The notes under the pieces were generated by a model that made no database searches, was not told the DNA's origin, and saw nothing but the letters and a program-made list of their open reading frames with translations. Source: Erinaceus europaeus (taxonomy: Eukaryota > Chordata > Mammalia > Eulipotyphla > Erinaceidae). From it: a DNA stretch of 64,000 nt. Positions 56,755-64,000 of the stretch are shown piece after piece (the first letter of the stretch is position 1; each line of letters begins with the position of its first letter). The DNA is taken from assembly GCF_950295315.1 (NCBI RefSeq), contig NC_080164.1:13051659-13115658 (forward strand), in the 5' to 3' direction. The position numbers were made by a program, and so were the translations under genes.

Positions 56755-57249
56755 TGTTGGGTAGTATGCCAGCTCCCCTGGCTTAAAGCTTCTGTCTCTA
56801 ATCCTGCTTAACTAAGCACCAGCATGCCTGCATGGCATTGGTTCGATCCCACTCAAAGCTGTGGTCTATTTACATAAACCACTGTTAACTAAGCACCACC
56901 CTCCCTCCTGGGCATTGGTGGTTCAGTGGTAGAATTCTCGCCTGCTCCACCCCCTCTCCTTGTAACACCCTGATTTTTCACCAATCTCTTTTTTTGTTTC
57001 ACCCTCTCTACATCACACCCTGTTTCCACCCTCCTTGGCTAGTATATATATAAGCTGATTTTTTTCTAAGTAAAATCACTTGGAATTGCTTTCCGCCTCC
57101 GAGAGTTCCAGAGTCTATCTCCTGCAACGTTAGTGCGGCACAAGTTCCTGATCCCTCTCCCATGCAGCAGCCTTGGTTGGCTCCAGCTGAGTTCTCCCCA
57201 ACCCAAAGAGCACTTGATCGGGAAGAAGCACCCTCAGGCTATCCCGGCA
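56755..57249 (+). mobile_element. Solo LTR inside older L1 ORF2, with tRNA-Gly 5'-half sequence
   Basis: 495 bp, TGTTGGG...CCCGGCA, bracketed by the perfect 6-bp duplication AAGTTC (56749-56754 and 57250-57255). The insertion site is confirmed by the uninterrupted younger L1 (TCAAAGTTCCACC). TATATATAAG near 57045-57054 is followed ~20 bp later by AAGTAAA, an AGTAAA poly(A) signal close to TATA as in mouse mammary tumour virus-like LTRs. U3 has a ~77-bp imperfect repeat beginning TTAACTAAGCACCA (56808 and 56885). Class II assignment is inferred. No viral genes are present. Confidence 0.92.
56912..56945 (+). other. tRNA-Gly(GCC) 5'-half-like sequence within LTR U3
   Basis: GCATTGGTGGTTCAGTGG and the following bases through CTCGCCTGC match, over 34 nt, the 5' half of mammalian tRNA-Gly(GCC) from position 1 into the anticodon loop (by recall). 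The match stops within the anticodon loop. It includes a perfect pol III A box TGGTTCAGTGG. No 3' half follows, so it is not a tRNA gene. Confidence 0.85.
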
Positions 57250-58859
57250 AAGTTCCACCAAGGTTCTTTAAGAGAATAGAACAAAAATTACAATCATTTA
57301 TCTAGAACCAGAAAACACCTGAAATTGCCAAAACCATCTTGAGTAAAAGAAACAGAAATGGAGGCATCTCACTCCCAGATCTCAAACTATATTATAAGGC
57401 CATCATCATCAAAACAGCCTGGTACTGGAACAAAAATAGGTACACAGACCAGTGGAACAGAATTGAAAGCCCAGAACTAAACCCCCACACCTATGGACAT
57501 CTAATCTTTGATAAGGGGGCCCAAAGTATTAAATGGAGGAATGAGGCTCTCTTCAATTAATGGTGCTGGGAAAACTGGATTGAAACATGCAGAAGAATGA
57601 AACTGAACCACCTTATCTCACCGGAAACAAAAATCAACTCCAAATGGATCAAGGACCTGGATGTTCGACAAGAAACTTTCAAATGCTTAGAGGAAAACAT
57701 TGGTGGAACACTTTCCCACCTAAACCTGAAGGACATCTTTGATGGAACAAACCCAACTGCAAGGAAGACTAAAGCAGAAACAAACCAATGAGACTATATC
57801 AAATTGAAAAGATTCTGCACAGCCAAAGAAATTATCACACAAACAAAGAGACCCTTCACAGAATGGGAGAAGAGTTTCACATGCCGTACATCAGACAAGA
57901 GACTAATCACCAAGATATACAAAGAGCTCAGCAAACTTAGCAACAAAAAAGCAAATGACCCCATTCAATAATGGGCAGAGGATATAAACAAAATATTTAC
58001 TACAAAGGAGATCCAAAAGGCTAACATTCATATGAAAAATTGTTCCAGGTCGCTGACTGTCAGAGAAATGCAAATTAAGACAACACTGAGATACCACCTC
58101 ACTCCTGTGAGAATAGCATACATCAAATAGAACAGCAGCAACAAATATTGGAGAGGCTGTGGAGACAGTGGAACCCTTCTGCACTGCTGGTGGGAATGTA
58201 AATTTGTCCAGCCTCTGTGGAGAGCAGTCTGGAGAACTCTCACAGGCTAGACATGGACCTTCCATATGACCCAGTAATTCCTCTCCTGGGTATATACTCC
58301 AAGGACTCTCTAACACCCAACCAAAAAGATATGTGTACACCTATGTTCATAGCAGCACAATTTGTAATAGCTAAAACCTGAAAGCAACCCAGGTGCCCAA
58401 CAACAGAGTGGCTTAGAAAGCTGTGGTATATATCCACAATGGAATACTATACAGCTTTAAGTGTTGTATTAAGTGAGCCCACCTTCTCTGGCCCATCGTG
58501 GATGGAGCTAGAAGAAATTATGTTAAGTGAGCTAAGTCAGAAAGATAAAGACGAGTATGGGATGATCCCACTCATAAACAGAAGTTGAGAAAGAAGAACA
58601 GAAAGGGAAATTCAAAGCAGGAGTTGACAGAATTTGGAGTAGGGCACCAAAGAAAAAACCCTGGTTGGAGGGTGAGGGTGAATGTTCAACTTCATGGGGG
58701 GGGGGGGGGATGGGACACAGTCTTTTGGAGGAGGGAATGGTATTTATGTACACTCCTATCAATTTTTAGTCATAGATAGATATAAATATAGATATATATA
58801 TAAAGAATAACAGAGAACTATACAAAGTATTCAAATAGTGGCATGGCATACATTGCAAT

Positions 58860-59123
58860 TTCTACAGGATTAGCCACAAATAAATGATTGCAATCAGTAT
58901 TCTGTAGGAGAGAATGAACTTGAAAGTGAAACAAAGCAAAGAGTGGCAGAGCAAAGACCAAGTCAGACCCAATGACCTCCCATGTTATGCTCTTCAGAGT
59001 TCTTCTCCAGAGAAGAAAGCCAAGGCCACTGTTTCAATTATGACATTTACAAGCTGAGTTGATTTCTAAAGTTTTGCTCTCAGTGAGCTTGAGTGGGTAA
59101 AATCATGATCTCTTTGCAGGAGA
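58860..59123. other. L1 3' flank or unique DNA
   Basis: No feature supported. Confidence 0.3.
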
Positions 59124-59139
59124 GAAATGCTTCTTCAGG

Positions 59140-59342
59140 GGCTGAATGGTGGCACATCTGGCTGAATGCACAAGTTACAGGGTTTAAGCCCCCTGTCCCC
59201 ACCTGCAGGGGGAAAGCTTTGCAAATGGTGAAGCAGCGTTGTAGTTGTCTCTCTGTCTCTCTCCCTGTCTATCACCCCCTACCCTCTTGATTTCTTGTTG
59301 TCTCTATCCAATAAATAAATAAAGATAATAATAAGAAGAAAA
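59140..59342 (+). mobile_element. Older tRNA-derived SINE, 16-bp TSD
   Basis: GGTGGCACATCTGGCTGAAT, GGGTTTAAGCCCCCTGTCC, CAGGGGGAAAGCTTTGCAAA, CTCTATCCAATAAATAAATA. TSD GAAATGCTTCTTCAGG (59124-59139) and GAAATCCTTCTTCAGG (59343-59358). Confidence 0.92.
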
Positions 59343-59358
59343 GAAATCCTTCTTCAGG

Positions 59359-60925
59359 TTAGCTTGATTAGGAACAACATTATAGTCAGCTGCTGTAAAT
59401 AGGTAGGCTTTCCTTAAAAATACTCAGGTAATGCATGAAATGAGATACTGCTTACATAATTATAATCCTTGATAGAAAAAGTGATGTGTGTCAGAAACTG
59501 TATCCTTATTTCAACCTTGGTGACAACCCCCACAAAAAGTAATCTCATTCACACGTTATAGATGAGGACTTGAGGTTGAGCAGAGTCACTAAATTATCCA
59601 TGTTGGCACAGGAAATTCACCACTGTCACCTCCCTCAATCTTGGCATTATGCCAGGGACACTCACTGCTCTTGATAACTATTTTTGAATAAATGAATGGC
59701 TGAATCAATGAATGAGTGAAATGGTAAAACTGTGGCTTAACTTAGATGTCTTTGCTTCTATAGGTCATACTTCTTTCCCTGTGGCATTCTCTTCATTGCA
59801 CTATAAATAAATGTAATGGTGGCTTTCTTAGTAGAGAAGATGCCACATAGAAATTTTCAGAGCAGGGTCTGTGGTATGGGGTGAAGGAAAATGCACACTG
59901 TCCAGTAAGACTTCCCAAGGGCCTTTCACCACTCAGTGGCTTTATTTGGGCAAAAATGAAAATTTAGGCTGGTGATCAGGTCACTCCAGTCCCCTCTTCT
60001 CTCCTTAGGCTTTTCTGGTCTTATCACCACTCTACTTTCCTTGGATATTTAGGGCTCTCTTTACATAAACCAATTGACATTATAGTGTGTGTGAGTACTC
60101 ACTTGTCCCAGAGACCAGGGGCAGCTTCCACAAGACTGTTATTTACAGTGAAGAGAAAGAGCTAGTGACAGGAGGATGTAACTCACTTTCTAACTAAAGG
60201 AGAACTAAAGGTATTTGTTGCTCTAAGTGGAGCAGAGGTGGATATAGACATCTGTGCCAAGTCTTGAATTCCCAAAGGAAAATCAGAAGGTATGATGAAA
60301 GAGCTCCTCTGTGAAAGGCAGGAGTCTGTCCTCCATACCCCTGGGTCCCATGATACAGACACTTAATAAGGAATTGGAGTCAAGTACACAGACACAGAGG
60401 AAATGGACAAAAGGAAGGCTGGTCATTGCAGGATACTCACTACTGACCTTTGTGGGGTCAGTTCACCTTCCTGTGAGCCTGCCCAGCAGGTAACCCTGCT
60501 GCCTTCCATTTTCACCAAGTCTGTACAAACCTATTATTGTAGAGCACAATGATTCCATGTGGACTCATAAACTCCATCTCCTAACCCCACGTGTTTTCAG
60601 GAGATAAAGAAGCACTGTGTCGGCAAAGCTCACTTGAGGGGGCAAAGTCATAAAAGCCTAAGAGAGAGGGCACATGGAGTCTAGCATATGTCTCAGAAAG
60701 TAGAGCAAAATCACAGTCTGTGGGACATCAGGGCCATGGAAGAAATGGTAGATACAGCAGGCCATGAGTAGATAAAAGTCATACTGTGAAAAGAATACCA
60801 TGGAATTATATTTCCTAAGCTTTTTTTAGCCTAGAACTTTGTCTAAAGTCTTTGCATGATCATAGACCACCCTTAACAGTGAAAATATAATCTACACCCA
60901 TAAAATCATTGATTGGCTTTATCAT
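59359..60925. other. Unique non-coding DNA
   Basis: No gene or repeat recognised. Confidence 0.45.
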
Positions 60926-61070
60926 TAATTAATTAATTAATTAATTAATTTTTACCAGAGCTCTGCTCAGCTCTGGCTTATGGTGGTTCAGGGGATTGAA
61001 CCTGGGACTTCAGAGCCTCAGACATGAAAGTCTCTTTGCATAACCATTATGATATCTATCCCCACCCTTT
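60926..61070 (-). mobile_element. Old SINE, minus strand, preceded by (ATTA)n
   Basis: (ATTA)n at 60926-60951, then CCAGAGCTCTGCTCAGCTCTG, GGGGATTGAACCTGGGAC and TGCATAACCATTATGATATC, the complement of the AGATAGCATAATGG family. Confidence 0.8.
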
Positions 61071-61114
61071 TATTTTTCAAGATTTATTTTATATTCTTCA
61101 TATAAGATACACAC

Positions 61115-61168
61115 TTAGAGAGAGTGAGTGAGTGAGTGAGTGAGTGAGTGAGTGAGTGAGTGAGTGAA
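61115..61168 (+). repeat. (GAGT)n microsatellite
   Basis: About 12 GAGT units. Confidence 0.95.
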
Positions 61169-61318
61169 GAGGGGTAGCTCACATGAAATATGGAGAGAAA
61201 GAGGAGGAAGAGCCACAGCACCAGCCTAAGACATAAGGCACTGGGAATTGAACTGGCAATCTCAGACACACACAAGTCCCATGATCTACCAGGGGGGCTA
61301 TTTCCCTGGCCATGAGTC
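61169..61318 (-). mobile_element. Degenerate SINE, minus strand
   Basis: AGCCACAGCACCAGCCTAAG, GGGAATTGAACTGGCAATC (B-box complement), CTACCAGGGGGGCTATTTCC. Confidence 0.5.
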
Positions 61319-61587
61319 AGATTTTCTTCAGAAATAAGGAAATGGCAACAATGCAATCTGGTGTTTGTAAAGAAAACACAAAAGGGGAGCCCACACCAGA
61401 ACATCTGCTTTGAGACACCATTGGAGAAAAAGGTGAGCTTGTACAGAACAGAACATCTGCATGTCGCTGTCCTTGCAGGGGTGCTGAGTAGCGGGATTCT
61501 CCCTTAAGAGCACAGGGAGGAGAAGGACTCACATGCAAAGGGAGTCAGGCCTCAAATGAATCAGCTAGTGCAGCAGGGGCGGAAGAC

Positions 61588-62233
61588 CTTTCCTTTTATA
61601 GTACACTCTAATTTCATCTCAGGTAGTTCACTTTCTAACAAAGTCCCATAACCTAGACATACACCAGTTTCTGTGAGAGAGAGCGTATGCGCACACGTAT
61701 CCATAAACTACTGCAAAATATATACCTGAAAGCAGGATTACACTAGAGTTTGCAGTGAGTACCTCCCCAACACTTCCTCTCCACTATTCCAATCTTGGGA
61801 TCCATGTTTGCTCAACAAATTGTTTGGCTTTGTATGTTAACTCTCTTTTCAATCACCAGGTTCCAGATGCCACCAGGATGCTGGCTAGGCTTCCCTGGAT
61901 TGAAGACCCCACCAATGTGTCCTGGAGCTCAGCTTCCCCAGAGACACACCTTACTAGGGAAAGAGAGAGGCAGACTGGGAGTATGGACCGACCAGTCAAC
62001 GCCCATGTTCAGCGGGGAAGCAATTACAGAAGCCAGACCCTCTACCTTCTGCAACCCTCAACGACCCTGGGTCCATGCTCCCAGAGGGCTAGAGAATGGG
62101 AAGGCTATCATGGGAGAGGGTGGGTTATGGGGATTGGGTGGTGGGAATTGTGTGGAGTTGTACCCCTCCTACCTTATGCTTTTGTTCACTAATCCTTTCT
62201 TAAATTAAAAATTTAAATAAATAAAAAAAAAAT
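61588..62233 (+). mobile_element. 5'-truncated L1 3' UTR (~645 bp)
   Basis: Aligns over its whole length with 50583-51215 of the full-length L1. Diagnostic differences (GACACACCTTACTAGG, CTGCAACCCTC, GGCTAGAGAATGGGAAGG) group it with the inverted tail at 52.0-52.45 kb. The primary poly(A) signal site reads AAATTAAA instead of AAATAAA. A second A-run follows at 62278-62302. Confidence 0.93.
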
Positions 62234-62439
62234 GTAAAATTCTATAGCAACAACAGCAAAAGAATAATTATAAAAGCAAAAAAAAAAAAAAAAAAAAAAA
62301 AAGACTTAAAGACAGAGGACTGATGGATTATGACTGGGGTTGGGGGGGCTTCCAGAAGGTTTCATGAGAGTTGATGATATCCTAGAAAGTCTTCAGTAAG
62401 GTAAAGATTCTCACTTTATCCTAGAGGTAGTGACATTAT

Positions 62440-62606
62440 GTGCACTGGTAAAATAGCTCACTTGAATAGTGCACTGCTTTGACATGTGTGCAACCCAGGT
62501 TAAGTCTGATCCCCACAACACTGGAGAAATATTTGGTACTGTGGTCTCTCTCTCTCTCTCTCTTTCTCTCTACCTATCTATCTACCTATCTATCTCTATC
62601 TCTCTA
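62440..62606 (+). mobile_element. Degenerate SINE ending in (TC)n/(TATC)n
   Basis: GGTAAAATAGCTCACTTGAA, ACCCAGGTTAAGTCTGATCC, CACTGGAGAAATATTTGG, then (TC)n at 62546-62571 and (TATC)n to 62606. Confidence 0.55.
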
Positions 62607-62779
62607 TCTACAAAGAAAAGTAGAGAGGAAAATGTATTATGGCATGTGAAAATATGATCAGACACATGCAAGTTTGTATTAAGTTCATGCTTGCATCTGC
62701 ATATATTTCAACAATGATGGGAGGTGGTGGAATGTGGTGGAAAGAGCTGGGCCTGGAAAAGCATGGAAGCTGCCAGATT

Positions 62780-62950
62780 GGGGGAGGAAGGGCCTGGTGG
62801 TGGCACACCTTGTTAATCGCACATACTAGGAAGCACAAGGACTATGAAGCATGAGGATCTGGGTTCAAGCATGGAGATGCTTCATGAGCAGTGAAGGAGG
62901 TGTGCAGGTATCTCTCTTTCTCTCTCCTTCCCTATCTCTGTTTAGGCAAT
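62780..62950 (+). mobile_element. Degenerate tRNA-derived SINE
   Basis: GGCCTGGTGGTGGCACACCT, GGATCTGGGTTCAAGC, GAGCAGTGAAGGAGGTGTGC, TATCTCTCTTTCTC. Confidence 0.65.
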
Positions 62951-63504
62951 AGACAACATACACAATAAAGGAGGTAGGGATACAGAAGTCTGGAGGTAAA
63001 TATGGTATGGAACTATACGCCTGTTAAAGCCTCTGAAATTGTTATTGAACAACTAATGAAAAAACTTAAAAAAGGAACAAAGGACCATGGCAGATCTTCA
63101 AAGTATATACATATCAAAAAAAAGTGGCTTCATTTTGGTTAAATTAAATAAGTAAAGATGTTTTAAGAAAAAAGGAATATTTTAATTGTGTTATATGTTA
63201 TTTTTAGTTCCAGAGGATGTGGGGGGACAGATACACACAGCAACAATAATAATAGAGAAGCAAACATTATTCCAGGCTAAACCTAAATGAGATTGATTCT
63301 GGGATCTAGATACTATCCTGACATCAACTCCTGGCAAGACTCCACAAATTATTTATTATTAAGTTAAGTGTGTGTGTGTGTGAGTCAGCATAATCTATAG
63401 AGGAAAGTACAATTACTAAGAGTCAACATTTCTCCTCAAAAAGTAAAAAAAGAAAAGCAAGTCTAAAATTTAGTTTATATTTTGTCTTCTTAAAACTATG
63501 AGTC

Positions 63505-63642
63505 TGGGGCAGGGGTAGATAGCATAATGGTTATACAAAGATACTCTCATGCCTGAGGCTTTAAAGTCCCAGGTTCAACCCCCTGCACCACCATAAGCCA
63601 GAGCTGAGCAGTGCTCTGGTAAAAAATAAATAAATAAATTAT
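63505..63642 (+). mobile_element. SINE (AGATAGCATAATGG family), well preserved
   Basis: GGTAGATAGCATAATGGTTA, CCCAGGTTCAACCCCCTGC, CCATAAGCCAGAGCTGAGCA, GTGCTCTGG, then an AAATAAATAAATAAAT tail. The best copy of this second SINE family in the window. Confidence 0.85.
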
Positions 63643-64000
63643 GAGTCTGATTCAGGACAGTGGGATAACTGTAAATAAAATTTTGTTGAAATACGCATTT
63701 AGATCATCACAATATTTAAGTAAGAAATACAGATACTGGGGTACGAGTTAATTCAAGCACTATCATATAAAAATATCCCCTCTCTTCATAAAAATTTAAG
63801 ATTGGTTTATAAGTGACAGGTATAGAGAGAAATCCTGTGATTTATGGCCATATTAAGACTTTTGAAAGCTAAGGAAGAACAGTAAGGTACTAGCACCAAC
63901 CCCTACCTAAAATACAAATAAACTCTTGTAAAAGGCACAAAACACCAAAGATATCCACAATAAAAATAAGTGTACCCCCCCAAAATAGGACCCAAAATGT
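63643..64000. other. Unique non-coding DNA
   Basis: AT-rich; no feature recognised. Confidence 0.4.

Larger units (their letters stand above)
54273..58588 (+). pseudogene. ORF2 of older L1, disrupted and LTR-interrupted
   Basis: The start ATG at 54273 aligns with 46046 of the younger L1. Endonuclease, reverse transcriptase ([14 protein letters not shown] at about 56353-56380) and C-terminal region are collinear with it, but at least a dozen stops or frameshifts are visible. The zinc-knuckle region (about 58140-58210) is damaged, its first Cys codon reading TAT. A 495-bp solo LTR plus a 6-bp duplication lies at 56755-57255. No functional product is possible. Confidence 0.93.
51568..58800 (+). 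mobile_element. Second, older full-length L1, heavily mutated
   Basis: Same strand and layout as the 43.7-kb copy and lies only ~340 bp beyond it. The 5' end AGCCAAGATGGCAACTTGG again has AAGATGGC (51579-51586) but no second monomer. ORF1 and ORF2 are recognisable over their whole length but broken many times. Its 3' UTR beyond 58590 lacks the ~330-bp terminal module. Carries an inverted L1 tail at 52019-52453 and an LTR at 56755-57249. The exact 3' end is uncertain (58800-58840). Confidence 0.9.

Noticed and set aside
56831..56945. A tRNA gene in the LTR
   Set aside because: Only the 5' half is present, no 3' half or acceptor stem partner follows, and the B-box-like word lies upstream of the A box.

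Overview
The window is vertebrate, almost certainly mammalian, nuclear DNA: AT-rich, packed with retrotransposons and microsatellites, with no operons and no host coding exon that I can support. The best organism inference is a hedgehog (Erinaceidae, e.g. Erinaceus). This rests on the abundant tRNA-derived SINE (A box close to TAGCGCAGCGGG, B box close to GGTTCGAGCCC, tail of CAACAATAATAACTACAACA type followed by AATAAATAAA) and on a fragment of a Vingi-like (Ingi-related) non-LTR retrotransposon, a lineage reported as recently expanded in hedgehogs. The assignment is from recall, not from a database search.

Layout. 1-8.4 kb: mostly unique non-coding DNA with an old L1 3' end (2.4-4.1 kb) carrying a later SINE, and an L1 tail nested in a SINE near 6.3 kb. 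8.46-9.30 kb: a solo LTR on the minus strand. 10-19 kb: several SINEs with clear target-site duplications (TSDs), a remarkable ~1.04 kb TAC/GTT triplet array (16-17 kb), and a ~310 bp GAA/GAT purine tract (18.0-18.35 kb). 19.3 kb: a perfect 19-bp inverted repeat. 20.2-20.75 kb: a second solo LTR with a triplicated U3 segment. 21-43 kb: SINEs and truncated L1 tails in unique DNA, many microsatellites, and a 5'-truncated Vingi-like element on the minus strand at 36.3-37.1 kb. 43.7-58.8 kb: two tandem, same-strand L1 elements. The first (43.7-51.2 kb) is a young full-length copy inserted into a SINE. Its ORF2 is open except for one amber codon. The second (51.6-58.8 kb) is older, riddled with stops, and itself carries an inverted truncated L1 tail and a solo LTR. 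59-64 kb: SINEs, a truncated L1 3' UTR with a possible 3' transduction, and microsatellites.

How it works together: the only recognisable coding capacity is retrotransposon-derived (L1 ORF1/ORF2, Vingi reverse transcriptase). SINEs and truncated L1 tails are the presumed products of L1 machinery in trans and cis. Insertion order can be read from nesting: older L1 (51.6 kb), then the LTR and inverted L1 tail inside it; and, next to it, the SINE at 43.66/51.22 kb, then the young L1 splitting that SINE. The most unusual single observation is a 34-nt exact match (by recall) to the 5' half of tRNA-Gly(GCC) embedded in the LTR at 56.9 kb.
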